A stretch of DNA of 64,000 nucleotides. Origin: Larus michahellis (Eukaryota; Chordata; Aves; Charadriiformes; Laridae). Each line of letters opens with the position of its first letter. The stretch's first letter is position 1. The notes below the pieces were generated by a model. The model did no database searches. It was not told the DNA's origin and saw only the letters and a list, made by a program, of their open reading frames with translations. A program made the position numbers and the translations under genes. Shown in pieces: positions 22,701 to 37,590 of the stretch. The stretch is from the NCBI RefSeq assembly GCF_964199755.1, contig NC_133896.1:71582642-71646641 (forward strand). Direction: 5' to 3'.

Positions 22701-25700
22701 ATCATTCTCCACAATTATCAAAGTGTTGTCTCTTTGATTTTTGGTTTAGTGATAGCAAATATAAAATAAACTGCGAATAAAACAGCTGAACAGGAAAACC
22801 TTGCATATGATCAAAATATTACTACTTTTCAGCAACTTCAATTGCGAACATTTTGAATGTCTTTTGAGAGTATCTGCTAATAGAATAAATAATTTGGGGC
22901 ATTACTGTAGGACATTTGTAAGTATTCATAACAACACAAGAAACATATATAATGTTGAATATCGATGCCCTGAAACCTAGGGTGAATTTTAACCAACTAT
23001 TTCCATGCACACAGACAAACTTTGTACTTTGCTAAAACATTTTTACACCCCCCCACCCCCCAAAACCAAAAAGCAAACCCCAGACTGATACCTAGGATAA
23101 CCAGGTGGCATTTTCAGCTCTGTGGTATTAATAACGAGAGCTGAGTGCAATAACTCTAGGACTGGTAGGTATCTCGTTGATCTGTAATCATTCCAGGTTT
23201 TTCCTGGGAGTTGTACTGAGATCCCACTACTGTGCTGAAGTTTGTCTACGACTTTAGATCAAGCTTGGATCATCTGGCTCAATAATAATAGGCTGCATTC
23301 AAGTTATGCTCCAGATTTACAGTTAGAACAAAGACTATTGTCAGCATGTGAATGCTGGTAACTTTCTTGTGCCTTTCCCTAACTTCAGACATGTGTTGAA
23401 AGGATGGATGTGTTTCTCCAGAGTTCTCTGGAGCAGCTAGTCTTATTACAATGCTGAGAAACATTTGATATGACTTTAAAAGAAAAAATAATGGTTCAGT
23501 TAACTGTAAACACGGTAACTGAGTTTAGCACTGGGCCACAGGTACTGAAGCGAAGACCTAAGCAGATGCATGGATTTGGGTATAAATCAGCTGCTCTGAA
23601 TGCAGTGAAGATGTGTCTGCAGCTCACTGATGTGTTACTGCTGAACTACAATATTTGCTTACAAACACTTAGTGTTAAATTACTGAAATAATTTAAATAC
23701 TGTTTACTGGAAAGTTTATTACGGAAGTATATTTAAATCTGAAGCAGTTTCATTATCAGATTTTGTTTGATTTGGAGTACAGTGGTAGATCTTGCAATTG
23801 TAATAAGATGTTTAGCAGAAATACAAGTAGTAAAGCTATATGTGAAGGGCTTTTTTGTTCACCCCTGTGAATTTGTCTTGCATCTTTGTACTCTCACCTA
23901 GAAGCTACTGTTGATCTTCTGTTCTCACATCATCTTTACCCTCCTTTAGCAGTTTATCCTTTGCTCCCTCCTCTTACTGACTGGGCAAGAAGCACTGAAA
24001 AAATATGTTTCAGCTGAAACTTATCAGCTGTTTTGCTGACTGGTACGTAAGTGCTGATTGACTAGATGGTAGGCCAAATGTAACAGGTTGTTGTTGGACC
24101 TACGTAGTAATCTTTCCCTCAGGCACAGCACTAACTAATGTCCGTCTTTTTCATGTAAGGTTTTTTTTCCTCTTTTTTTTTTTTTGAGCCTTTTCATGTT
24201 TACTGTTACTCGTCAACAGAATCTGTTATTGGGAGGGACTAACTTGAGGAATACTCAATAATACTCAAGGAAACTTTTAGCTATCTTAGCCATATTAGAC
24301 TTGTAGAATGCTTCTAGGAATGTTATTATGCTGTCCAGTGTAATAGGAGAGCAGTTTTGAAAGCAGACATTTCAGAAAAGTTTTTCAATAATAAACCTTT
24401 TTATGCTTCAGATTGTCAGGCTTGTTCATTTCATAGAGTGAAATGAGGCAGTGTGAAACTAACAGGTTGAAAGACAGGAGATTTAGATGTGAAAATCCAG
24501 GATCTAGGCTGCGTTTTTTAAATCTGATTTAAAATGAAGTCCTTCTCAACCTTTAATATGTATGCTGATTTTAAAATATTAGTTATTTAAAGGTTTAAAT
24601 ATAGGCTTTATTTTATCTAGCTTTTAAACTCTTCAAAGTGAAGAATTTACAAGACTGACTAGGCAGTGATGTGAATTATACGAGTTATGTTTATGAAAGC
24701 AGAATGGTAGATTTGAAATATAATCAGGAAGGCATATGGTACTAATGGGTATGCTTCATGTATCCATGTGACCAGATTAAAAAGTGCTTCAGGCCTCTCC
24801 TTGCTGCATAGTCTCACTTGTTCCTATTCAGGAAGAGAAGAATCATTCATTAGCACTTATGGCAAGGTGGTTAAGTCATTAAATTTTTTTTCAGAGTGTG
24901 TGTAATATTGATGTGTCAGAGTGGACTATATAGAAGATTACCTGAGATTCCAAAATTCTTCTGAAAATTATATTTGCAGTGTTTCTGACTGCATTTGTTG
25001 TTGCTGTTGTTATTTGCTTTCAAATTGCAAAACAAAACCCCTGTTTCTGTAAAGGTTATGTTCAAGCCTTTCTGGCACTGAAGAAAATAGCTTTTGATGG
25101 GAAAACAAAACAGCCCAGATATTTTGTATGGTGAGTATCTTTAGTAATAAAGCTGTTGGTTGGTATAATTGGGTGGTTAACATTGAGGTCTTTTTGTGAA
25201 CTAGATGAAAGAGCTTGGTATAATGAGCTGTTATAGTTACTGTAGTAAGATGTAAATATACTTCATAGAATTTGAGAAAAATATTTTCCTATTCAGTGTA
25301 AGAGATAAATGGTATTGCTTTTATGTTGGATTTGTACATCCACACAGGTCTATGTGCTTTTTGTTTGCGTTTATGACATCATTAAGTTTGGTAACTTCTG
25401 AATATCAGGTTTGATTGGTGGGTTGTTTTGGGGAATTTCCTAGGCAGTAGTGGAAGGAACTGTGTTGGTCTTTTTTCTTCTCTTTCTCTCTCTTTCTTTT
25501 TTTTTTTTTAACCCACTTTTCAGTTAAGTTAAACTCAGTGTTACGTGCAGCCTCAACATCCATTTGGCAAAGATGTGACATCATTCATTTCTGGAGTTGG
25601 TCACAAATAAAACTAACTTTTTTAGATGATGCAGTGGAAATGTTCTACCATAGCCACTCTTACTCAAATCTGCACAGCTTTCCATCAACTTTAAGATATT

Positions 25701-28700
25701 TACATTTTTTTTTTGAAAAACATTGTCCAGTTAGAGAATAATGGTGGGGTAATGGGCAGTACGCAGAGCTAGCATGGAACACAGCAGTATGTAGAACCCA
25801 TTGTGTTGGGGTAGTTGTAGAACAGTTTATTATTGGGTAGGAAAGTGGGGACATGGCATAGAAGGGAGCATATGGAACATTTGAGATGGCAATAGGGGTT
25901 TCTGGCAAGCCAGAGATGTGAGATATGCACAGAAAACTAGTAGTATGATAGAGAAGGAGATATGCCCGATAGCCTGAGGAAAAAGCAAGAGCTTAACCCA
26001 AAGAAAGTGAAAAATTGGTCCCTGCTGTAAAGGAGCCAAGTAACTGTAGGGAATCCTTGAAACAGGTGGGAATGTAATCTCCAGTTAACTTGTGCAGGAG
26101 AAGGGAGCAGAAGAGAGTAAGGAACTGCTTGTATGAACAGTGAGTTTTATCCACTCTACCAGTTGCTATTAAAAAAATGTGGTTGTGTGACTTGCAGAAG
26201 AACAAAAGTGGTAGTTTTTGGGAGATTCTTCAAGGTAGAGGTTTCTTTGTTTTGTTGTCTATCTAACTGATTTGATTTTATAACTTTGTATGTATTCTGT
26301 CTGGAGTTGTTCATGATTAGAATATGAATGTGTTCAAATAAATTTGTTTTAGAAAATGAAATATAAACATTCCATGTTATGCTTACTACTTATCATTGGT
26401 TTTGTGATGTGCTAAGATAGTGTTTACAATTCTCAGATTGTGATTTTCCAAAACTAAAAAAACAACAAATAATCGAGGAAAACATTTGAAGTCTCTCACT
26501 CAAGATACTGGTGTACTTCTTTCCCTTCATGATGGTAAAATACAATAAAAAAAAAAAGACCTGGCATTTCTTTTCCCATATCTAATTTTCTTCTCTATAC
26601 TAGAATTTAAGATCTTAAATAGCTTTTGCTAAACTTCAGTTGCTAACGTTTAATGGGTACGTTCTTTAATAGAGGATTACTTAAGGTATATACAAAGGTA
26701 TTTGATAGTGATAGAATAGCAAAAGATTTGTTATGGTCTTGAAAGTCCTCTGTTTTCACCCTGATGCGCCGTAGGAGAGTGCTGTAATTCAGATAGCTTG
26801 TGTAGTGTCAAAGGGAGTAAAATGAACCTAAGTTGTTTGAATTGGGAGACTTGGAAAAGACAAGATTATTGACACATACAGTGGTACTATCATTTGTTAA
26901 ATATACTTAACCTAGATAAGAATATAGCATAAAGAATCTCTACTTATTGTTAATCTTAATGTTGTTCCATGCAGCATCTTGTACAAATTACCGGTTCCCC
27001 TGTAAAATTGCACTAAAGTCCTTATTTTGATCATTAGAGTTTATTGTGCTGTAATCATACCTTAGATTCCAAATATAAAAAATCTTAAAGGTGCAAAGAA
27101 AGTATTTTCATTATATACACAGTAAAAAGAGATGTAAACTTTTTTTTCTTTTGAAATAAATCTACTTGTGGCATGTCTTTAAGTAGACATCCTTAAGTTA
27201 ACTTGCATGCCATGTTGTAGCTTAGACAACTTGTACAAGTAGTAGTTAATTCAGTGTCCAGCAGAACAGGAATCAGACCTTAATTTATGACCTTCCTATT
27301 ATGAATTGAGTCAATTAGTGGACTCTACTTTGCTGGTTTCTCTGCTTTTGGTGCCTGGTTAATACTTGAAGTAGCAACTATTCACTGAGGTATGAATAGG
27401 CAAAGCTGCCACTTCATAGAATGCTATCCTATGTACGTATTGTTATTGCTAAATTCAACCTAACATGATGGTAACTGAAACTGAAGGGGTTTTTTAGTCT
27501 TTTCTGGGAGTTTTGCACCTTTCTCTAGTCATTTTGTCTTCTGCTCGTTTTCCGAGTTTTGTATTCTGGGGGTGGGGGTGAGGGAAGGTATCCTGAGGAT
27601 GGGAGAATGGGAGGGTAATAGTTGTAGCGGGTGGAATTTCCTTGACACCGTGCCTCAAGGCCGTTAACTTCCCGTGCTGATAAGACTACTTCGTATTGAT
27701 TACAGTTCTCAGAATGGAAAGCACAGTTAAAAAAATAAAAGTAATTCTGGTAGTTTTTTAATGGCTGAATGTGTTTCTTCTGTGCTTCTCTTAAACTGTG
27801 CTAGTAAACATACTGTTTTATCAGTAAAGATTGAAAATTATGAACCACTTGTTGCCATTCCCTAACTTTTCAAAGAGATTATCAAGTTGAAGATAATGTG
27901 GTTCTCAGAAATGGAAGTCAGTTTTATTTGTATCTTTAAGGCAGAACCACTTACAGTTTCTTGATTTGTGTAATGCTTTTGCATATGTAGTCTTTGTGCT
28001 GTCATATCACAAGGCATGCACGTTTAACCTGCTCTGCTCTCTCACTGCTCTTCTTGGCAGATAGTTTGGCATTCCAAGTTTCTCTTATTGTGTAATCTGT
28101 TCTTCTGTATGCTACAAATCTCCCAATAACCTGGGTTTGTGTCATGTAAATATTATGAGCCCAAATATTCTAGGACCAACCATCTAAATAATCAAAGTAA
28201 GTGATCCAGGAGAGTGGAAACAGCTCTAGAGAGGTGGTGATTCATAACACACTTTCTCAGTCTTGTTTTGTTTCCTGTGCATGTTTGTTATTTTAAGTTC
28301 CTTTAATTTCTCTATCTTGAAGAGCTTTTCTCTCTTCCCCTGGTTTTATATTATCAATCTGAAGTGTTTGCAGTGTTGTTACCTTTTCTAGGTATTTATA
28401 CGTAATATAGACAAAGCTTTACTCTAAAATAAGCTGCTGCTTCAAAAAGAATTTCAAAACAAGTTTTTTAATGTTGTCACTTGTCATGCTGTGTAAAATT
28501 CTCTCCCTTCACTGTTTTATTTTCTACTACATGGATTTCTTAGTCATATAACTATATAGATACTCAATAAGGAGTTTAGAAAACTTTTAAAAAAGGTTGA
28601 CTTATGAATACTTTTTGAATCTTGTTAATTTTGAAAAGTTTTTGTTAGAATAACTTGATCTGTGTAAAGCGTAGGTTTGACTTAAAAAAAAAATATGTGT

Positions 28701-31700
28701 AAGTGATTCAGAAGCACATGTGCTTCCAGTTGGGTGGGTGCTTTCTTAAATCATGCATTCCTGGAAATCATGGTCTTTTTCCTTTATGTATAAGTTGCCT
28801 TAATGTTGCTTTTACTTATTTAAAAAGATAAGAATGTGAAGGTGCTTCTGCAAAATGCTATACCACCAAACTCTGCTATTTTCCTTTTCTGTCCCTCCTA
28901 ACTTTTTAGTATTATATCTCTTGCTTGCTAGGTTAATTCTCCCTCATTTTCACAATAACTTTGCTGACATATGCAATTTTTGCCTATCCCATTTTTTCTC
29001 CCTTGCCTCTGAAGAGCCATGGAGACAGTTGTGTTGTCTGATATTAGGGGACTGTGGATAGGAGCTGCAAGCGCAGATGTGAACAGAAGGTACTGCCTTT
29101 AAAACACAGCGGTGGACTTTCACTGCATGTAGTTCTGGCTTATTGTTTTGATCCAGGTATTCTGATTTCTTGTTGCCATGTGAATTATCTTTCTCTTTGG
29201 CAGCCGTTTAGTGTTCTGCAAACTGTTTTTTTGTTCTGTTTTTGGTTTTATGGTGTTTTATCTGCGTATGCTATTTTTTTTTTTCTTACTGGTGGTAGAT
29301 TTTCCTGAATTCAGAAACTGATCGTTATCAGTCATGAAATTTTTTTGGATACTTCCTATTTAATTTAAAGACAAATGGTTTTCTCAGAAAAATCATCAAA
29401 AAAACCCCTCAGAAGTGCTGGTAGCCAAAGTTATTTTCTGTCTGCTTTGAAGATTCTCTTTGGATTACTTGCTGGTTAGATGAAAAGAAACTGTAGGAGC
29501 TCTAAAACATTATGGCATTTCCATGCCACAATCAAACTACATCCATTAAAATAAAGCAAAATGTTTTGCCTGTGGAACGTTTGCCTCCAAACGTTTGGTT
29601 TGGAGAATTAAATTGAAAAATCACAGGAATTTAGTAGTAGGAGTATATCTGTTACCAATGTGGATGCATCATAAAATACTAAATTCACCAAAGATGGGGG
29701 GAAGAACAAAAAAGATCAGGCAAGTGTTAAACTTTTCTACTCTGTTGCTAGCTCATAGTGGTCACTCGTGTTTTGTGAACTCTCTGTTTTTCTTCATATC
29801 TGTTTTAATCTCACTTTTAAACTGGTGTGATCCTTTGGAGAACATAAAGCAAAGATTAATTTAAATCTGCTTGGACACCTGTGTATAGTCGTGTTGAGCA
29901 CTGCATTTTATTGCATACTGGTACCCTGATGCAGATGTTCTGATAGTAACTTTGTAAAGAGGTTGGCATTAAGTTCTGCTTAATATTCATTGAAGGTCAG
30001 TGAAAATTAAATCTTAATACAAAAACATACAAATTTTTTCTTCTTCTGCTTTCATTTAGGAACCAGTGTAGCAAATTCTGTTATTAATCAGTTGTAGCAA
30101 GTTCAGCTGTACTATTGAAAGTGTTAGCTCTTAGAAACAACGTTTGTCCTACTTCAGTTTATAACAGCCTTCATATTGTTGGGTGGGACATAAAAAAGTA
30201 AAAGTTAATCATGTGGTACTTCTTGGAGAAGAAACAATGGCTGCCATGTTTGAAGGGATGGAGATTTTATTAAAAAAGAATAAATAAAATTCCTAGGAGA
30301 GATGGAGGAGCTCCTTATCAATGATGGGAACTCAGGATTGATAATTTGCTCACTTTCATGCTCTGTGGATTTATCTTTGCTCGATCATTGATTGCATTAG
30401 GAAGTAGTGAGTGTAAATCACTTTGAATTTGATAGCATCAAAAAACTGTAAAACTGTTAGGTAGCCTGTTGTTTTTGTGGAACTAGTCCATTGGCCAGAG
30501 CCATACACCGGAGTTTTCCACCCCTTGTCTTGGAAAGGAATATAAAATTAAGTAATGGGGAAACTTGTGAAGTTTTTGTTTTCTCTCCTGACTTCTCCTA
30601 GTGAAACAAAAATAATGAGGTGCTGGGGTATGTCATTACGCATGTCACTTTTTTATTTTTTATTTTCCTTTCAATTTTTATTCTCTTTTGACTTGGTATT
30701 TGTAATTGACTGATTGCAGTTTATACTCTTTGTTTTCTTTTTGGGATTAGTAGCTAGTTGTGATTTGGTGTTCCATGTCCTAAAAGGTTTTCTGTTGTAT
30801 TCTAGGTTTTAACCCTTGAAGTTGCTGTAAGAAACAACTGTAATTCACAGTGTTTCCATTATTCTGAGTTTGTTTTGTTTTAAGCTTCCCTCGTGGATTT
30901 GAACAATGTAGCTGAAGCTCCATGTGGAAATGACAGTGTATTTAATTTCATTTTAGTAAAAGCTAAAAAAACCTAGCAGTGTATTTTTTTATGCTTAAAA
31001 TATTCACCTACTTCCAGTGAGGTTCGTAGTATTTGGATTATCGAATGTTAATTATGCTTTCATCTAGTCGGAGGCAATCTTCTGTGGATTTGATGCTTTA
31101 TGACTAGATTATCACTGCGTACTTTCGAAGAAACTGTTTCTGAAGATTCCTCACTTGCATTAGTGTAGCGTGCAGCTTGATGGCTACTCGGTAGTGTTGG
31201 TTTTAGCAACCCTGCAACGTGTGTTCACTGAAATCTCTGCTAGTTTTTAATTTGGTGTGTTAGAAGATGAGGTTGTTTATTATAGGGTCTCTCACAGTCG
31301 TTTCCCTTGGTATTAGCTGAAATCAGCTGGGTCCCTTGCTTACCTAGTGAACATCTGGGGACTGGAAGCTAAGCATTCTCGGTGGAGCTACTCTAACTCT
31401 GAAATGAGCTCCTGTTGATCAGACTGAAGTAGTGCTTGTTGACCCTCAAGGGCATGGTATAAGGCCCATCTGTTAGGTCTGAAATTTGCCTGAGGGAAGG
31501 TTACTTCAGTTAAGGTCTAGAGGGAGTATGTTTAGCAGACATTAAAAGTATAATAGCAAATTGATTGGGCTTTTGTGTGTGTGTTTGGTCCGTGTCTCTA
31601 CTACTGCTTCAAGTGGGCAATTGCTAATGTGGGCTCATGGAAAGTAAAAATGAAATTATGCTGTTCGTTTGTTTTTATTGATATTCCTTCTAAACTCCTA

Positions 31701-32125
31701 CTGTTTGTTGTTCTGAAAGAATAACAAAAAAAGGGAAAGAAAAAATTTTGGGCATTCCATTTATTAAATTCAATGGAAAGGATTACTTGCAGTAGTGAGG
31801 AAATTGATCTAAGCTAAGCTAAGGACAGCTAAGCATGTGTCAGGAATGATGTGCAATACACCATTTTCTTTAATGCCTTAAATTACAGGCTCATTGTATT
31901 TTCAGTTGCATTTAACTGTACACAACAATTTCATGTCCAAATGTGCATGTGGTAAATTGTGGTTTGAAATTTGTGCATTTTAAACTGTGAATAATTTGGA
32001 GGTGTTTTTTTCCTTATAGAAAATATTCCTGTTTACATGACTCAAACAGTGGCTTAATTTTGCTCAGATCCTTAAAGGGAAAGAATAATCCAGGATTTAA
32101 AATGCTTGAAGAAGTCCCGCCCCCC

Positions 32126-32126
<1 letters not shown>

Positions 32127-32156
<30 letters not shown>
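32127..32156. repeat. 30-base pure poly(C) tract
   Basis: An uninterrupted run of 30 C, preceded by a further C-rich stretch (32116-32125) broken by single G and T bases. The minus strand is G30. The exact length of such a homopolymer is unreliable in most sequencing chemistries. Confidence 0.9.
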
Positions 32157-32157
<1 letters not shown>

Positions 32158-35100
32158 AGTGAAAATGACTTGCACCTTCTTCTAAGTTTTTGGCTAATAT
32201 TTTTTATTTCAGTTTCAGGACTGTTTTTAAATACAGTTTTGACTGTATTTAACCAGCAAGACACATGGTTCACATGCATGTATAGTTTGTGCAGGTACTA
32301 ACCTTTTAATATGAAAGTGATGCTAAAAAAATCTTAAATCATCTTGATTATGAAGACATATTATTTTTAGCTACAGGTAAAGTACGTACAGGTGAAAATA
32401 AGACCTAAAATAGTGCCTTTGAGGTAATGATTCTTCTACTTACCTTGCATTAATGTTGTTGCCTAATGAACACAGTTTAAATGTCAGTATCGTTTCAAAG
32501 CTGTTGGTCTCTCGGTAGCGGGAAAAATTGTAGAAGGAGGGAAAAAGTTCTTGCTCTTCTTAGAAGATTCTGTGTTTTCAGTTCTACATTGCTGTGTTTG
32601 CCAATGTTTGTAGACTTGGTAAAATGAGGTGTGGTCTTCATAAGGTATTTTAGAAAGGCGTTCAGTTCTTGCCGCTAAAGTTGTGATTTTTTTACTTCAG
32701 GTTGATTCTGGTGCTCGGATTAGGATGAAAGCAGGGATAACATAAGATCGAAGACTATGTTGTGCTTGCTATAACAGTTTTAAATTTTAGTAATTAGTCA
32801 GTCTTTTGAATGGTGCTTCTTAAAAACAGCTATTGTGTATGCAGGCTCTCTCCAGCAGTGACTGTTTTTGATGCACTATTGTTTGGGATGACCCCCGAGT
32901 TGAACTCTCTGAAACTCAAATGTCTAATGTTCTTCATCAGGCCATGGTCTATAGATCCATTACAATGGAGCTGGAGCCTGTTACAGCTTGGGAGCAAACC
33001 CAGACCTGTCTGTCACTAGCAATAGGGGAATGCCACAAGTGCTTAAGTTCTACTCGTGTCATTCTGCTTTGATAGTGGCAGCCAGGATTTAAACAGATCT
33101 CCCGTCTGGGGAAAAGGGGCTTAGAAAAAGGCAGGAAAACTTGCTTTAACTTAATTAGCTAAAATTTGTTTCAGTGTTTTTGTTTTGTTACCAGTAGTTT
33201 GCCAGAACATTTGTTTTCCTTACTTTGTTCTGTTTCCTCCTCTTTGATACACATTATTACTTTCCCACTTAGAGGCTTTGTGGATTTCGGATGAGAAAGC
33301 AGAAGGAGGTAACTTCCATTACTACCTTCCCTTTGTTAAGGAACTTTTCCCTCTTTTTGATCATTCCAAGCAGATAAAAAGGTTGGATTGAAAAGCCCCA
33401 TTCATAGATTGAGAGATGCACAGACAGTATTTTAGTAGGCCAGCCTGTCTTGGGCTGAGTTGACGTGCTTTTGCTCATTTGGTCAGGAAAAGAGTCAACT
33501 AGATAAAATGGTGGAGTGTGTGCACACATCTTGCCTGCTTGTATGTCCTGCCCTCACACCCTTTATGAAATCCCAAGAAACAAAAAAAGCGGGTGTATCA
33601 GCAGGTCTAACAAAAACAGTGTTGCAGTTGAGTCTTTGCAGACTTAGCAACAGCCACAGCTCTGACTATAGAATTTATCATCCTCTTTCTGCTTCATCTT
33701 GAAATAGCAGGTCAAGGGCAAGAGACCTTCCAAGTCAGTGTCTTCTCTGATGCTATATATGTTACAGACTTTTCTCTGAAAAGATCCCTGATATTTTCTC
33801 AGTGTATGGAACACTGGAAAAAACATACACATGCTTCAGCTGCACAGGGCACTATGGCAGAGAGGAAAGATGTTGCTGTCTTTCACAGATTGTCTTTGCA
33901 GCCTTTACCTCTTTCCTAGGTGACCCAGAACTCAATAAGTGAGAAAGACACAAACTAATTCTAGCCTGTCAGTACTGTGAGGCACCTGATCACCTGAAAT
34001 GTGTTGGTTCTGGAGGCACAGAAGAGAAAACAAACAAACAAAAATCATTTTACGTGTTTAATTAATGGATTATTTCTAGAGAAAGAATGTGTCAGGGCAG
34101 CAAGTTTCTCTTGCATTTTGGTGGAGCCTATCAAGAGAACCATCAGAAAACAGTGATCTCTTGTGTGACTCCCAGCCATTTTGTTTTATAAGCAGGTTGG
34201 CTATTTCTCCAGTAGGTTCTGATACAGAAATATTCATCTGTAATTCTTAATGTCTTACAGTAAGTTCTTTAACTAGAGGAAGGGGAGGCATTCCCTGTTA
34301 AATAAAACACTGATCTGTTACCATTCACTTGGATTTGAGTTACATTTTTTTTCCCATTCTTACACTATATCTTTAATAGATTATAGAATCATAATGCAGT
34401 GTAGCACTTCATCCTCAGTTTCCAAGAAATTCTATATACTGCTACTTGGTTTAAGTGCTGTGGGCAACCTTTTTTTATTCCAGTTCCTCTGATACTAAAT
34501 TTTGAAATCGTGTATGCAATTCTAATCTGTTAGCCCTTAGCAAACACTTAGGCTATTAGGACGAAACCAAGCAAACATTTTACTATAACTAAATCAGCTT
34601 TCTAAGTGCTACTGGTTTCTCATGTCATTAATAACCCTACTTATCAGAAGATCTTTTGCTGGATCAGTATTACTAGTTGACTTTTACATATTTTTCTGCA
34701 AAAACAAGAGTAATTTTCTACAGGTAGGATAGCAAAAAAAAAAAAAGCAAGCATTGCTTAGGCTGTAAGATTAGAGACCTGGGTTTTTGTGTCATAAGGT
34801 AGTCATACTGCATTGCATCTGCAGTGTGAAATAAACTGTCATGCTACAGGTTCATCAATTTGAAGTTTTTTTCATCTCTGCTTAGAGAAATTAACCAGAT
34901 TGCATGCCTGTGAAGCGGAGAAACCACACACATGTGCATGAGTGCACACTTCTCTTCCCCCCAATTCTTTCACAGAACTTGTTATGGGCTATGTTTTCTC
35001 ATTGCATTCCCACTTAAGACCAGACTGTAAAACCAGGGAACCCTTGAGAGAACTATGCTAAATAGTCCTGTGTAGTCTGTCCTTGTGGTCACTAGCACCA

Positions 35101-35937
35101 TACCTCTTAGTTGTAAATTTTTTTATGCCTGGTTTTGGTGTTTTTGAGAACAGTGCTAATGCTGACAGTGGATGTAGAAACTCAGACTGATGGTAAATAG
35201 CTTGGAAGTTTGAGCTCTTACAGTAAGTACTGTACTTTGGTACCTTTCAAGTGTGAAAAGGTTAGAGTTACTTATCGACGTGAAATGGTCTGGGGCAGCT
35301 ATTGCATGAGTATCTGCAGTGCTTTGCCATCCTTGGTGAAGCACCTTCCTGTTGGAACCACTGATCTGTGTAACATTACTGTACACAACAGAAGTGGTCA
35401 GGCTATGTGCCATCTTGTATGCATTTGAACCTACTTCTTAGTACTGATTTTGAGAAAACTGTATTTGGATAACTCAAAGTAAGGTGTGTGTGGGGTCGCA
35501 TTTATTTATTCAGTTTTCCTATCATTCTGTTGGTAAACTTTGCTTTCATAACACAGTTTTACAGATTTTACATTTGGGGATAACTTTTGGCTTAGGCATC
35601 ATCTGACGAAGGAGGGGATGTCAGTCCCTTGGTTGCATCTATTGTGGACCTGGCATGGTGGAAAAATTGTAGTTGCTTGCAATGTATTTTGCACTTAAAG
35701 CTTCTGACAATTTCTTAGAGGGATCCTAGACTACTATTACCAGTAGTTAGTAATTGTTAACACTGTTGAGACCGGTAGCCTCAGCTCAGTGCTAGTTGCA
35801 TTTTCTTGGAAGATTCTAGTGAATATAAAATAAAGTTTTTGGGAAAGGCAGCAATATGTAACAGATTCAAACCCGTATCTATAGGCATCTGTAGGCCACC
35901 TTTTCTTTTTGTCATGAAAGGAACGGAGAATACTTTG

Positions 35938-35975
35938 CGGGGGCGGGGGGGGGGACGGTGGTGGAGGTGGGGCGG
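35938..35975 (+). repeat. G-rich patch, G-quadruplex-prone
   Basis: G runs of 5, 10 and 4 bases are mixed with GGTGGTGGAGG steps within 38 bases of AEBP2 intron 1. The spacing allows, but does not guarantee, a G-quadruplex on the + strand, which is also the RNA strand. Confidence 0.5.
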
Positions 35976-37009
35976 TATCATGGAAAGCTGTGTGTGTATT
36001 CAAGGTGTAGAAAAGGGAAGAAAATAAAAGTAGTGGGCACATGGAAAAATGCTGTGTAGCAGCAAAGAGCCTGTATGATTTTCGTGGGTTGAAGTCATAC
36101 CTTATAAACTGTTAGATTTTTTTTTTTTAAAGTTGGGAGGTTTGTGGGGGCGGAAAGCGTGTGGCATTTGTGTAGCATTTAGGAAGTATGTATTTGATAT
36201 ACTTTAATAAAGCAAAAAAACTTGAGAAGGTTGCTAAAACTTTCTTTCTTACTTGGAAAGCAAAGGCCTGAGAATAATGATCAGTTTTAATAATAGGAGA
36301 CTAACGGGTTGGAAGAAGATTTTTAAGGAATCTGTGCTTGAGATGTGGTAGTCAGCATTTTCATAAATGCTACCTTGCTGGTATCTCTCAGATCAGAATT
36401 TGATCATGAAACCAAATTAGTTGGGCTAGTTAAAACTAAAGCTTAACTGGAAAGCATTGCTAAAGGGAATCTGTTATTTGATTAAGGCAAGATATTTCAT
36501 ATTCATAAATGCAGTGGAATCCACATGGTGGGTGAGGGGTGGAAATCTAAAGAATGCAAAAATCTATGGTGATTTCAAAATCTATCACAGGAAAAAAACT
36601 GCTAGCGGAGTAGTGATTAAAAAAGATACAGGCAACATAAGAAATTACTCTTAAAGGCTGTCAGAGCAAAAGAGCAAACATACTAATGATATCTTCAGAT
36701 TTTGAATAATGGTGTAGTTTTTGTTTCACCCTTCTCAAAATGTGTAATAGAACAATAATGGGTATGTAAACTGTGATGGTCAAAAATATGGAACCACACC
36801 TGTACTTTTAAAAGCAGAATGCTTTAGCATAGTAATTATGTGCAAGAGGTGGGGGAGAAAAGGGATATGATAAAAGTTAGAAAATTATAAATATTATGTA
36901 GAGATGAATAGGAAATTATTATTTTCTTTCTTTAAAGTAATGTAATTAGATATTTTTTCCTTTGCACTTTGCTTAGAAGAACATGTAAAGATACCTATGT
37001 AAAAGTTAT

Positions 37010-37590
37010 TGCTGCATACTGGGCTGTATGAGCAAAAGTGTATCTATACAGTCAATGGAAGTGATTCTTCACCTCTACTGGGCACCATTAAGACTATATC
37101 TGGATTACTGTGTGCAGTTTGGGACTCAATGCAGATACTCACATACTGGAGAGGATCTGGTGGAGGGTCTTCAAGATGGTTAGGAAGCTGAAGCAAATGC
37201 CATATATGGAGAGGCTGAGAGTTTGGGTTTCTTTAGTTTTAGGATAAGAAGGACAGGGTTATTCCTATTTTCATTGACCTGATAGGGAGGCCTAGCAAAG
37301 GAGGAGCCAGAGTCATCTAAACTCTACAGCTGCCAAGGATGAGAGGCAACAGGCAGAAGTTGCAACACTGGAAATTCTGATGAGGTGTTGGGAAATTTTC
37401 CCCTTCCCCCACAACAAGGTTAATCAGACATTGGGAAATTGTTCAGAAAGGTAGCAGAAACTCCAGCCTTTGAAAACACCCATTAATGACTTGGATGGAC
37501 AAGACCACAAGCAATCTCATCTCACTTGCTCCTGTTTGAGCAGGAGATTTGACCACCTAATACTCTGAGATCCTCTCAAAGATGAGCTGT
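37010..37590 (+). mobile_element. Old CR1 LINE fragment, sense orientation
   Basis: Diverged but ordered matches to the CR1 3' third: 'tactgggcaccattaagac' and 'tatctggattactgtgtgc' near 37075, 'actggagaggatctggtgg' near 37143, 'ggagaggctgagagt' near 37208, 'gatgagaggcaacaggcag' near 37338 and 'ctgtttgagcaggagattt' near 37532. The + orientation follows the CR1 sense strand. The 3' terminal 'ccattctgtgattct' repeat is not evident, and the copy is heavily mutated, hence old. Exact borders are uncertain by tens of bases. Confidence 0.75.

Noticed and set aside
25056..25130. Possible exon in intron 1 ending at a good donor (TATG/gtgagt)
   Set aside because: The acceptor (tgtaaag) is poor, and in the phase supplied by exon 1 the frame reaches a stop within the segment.
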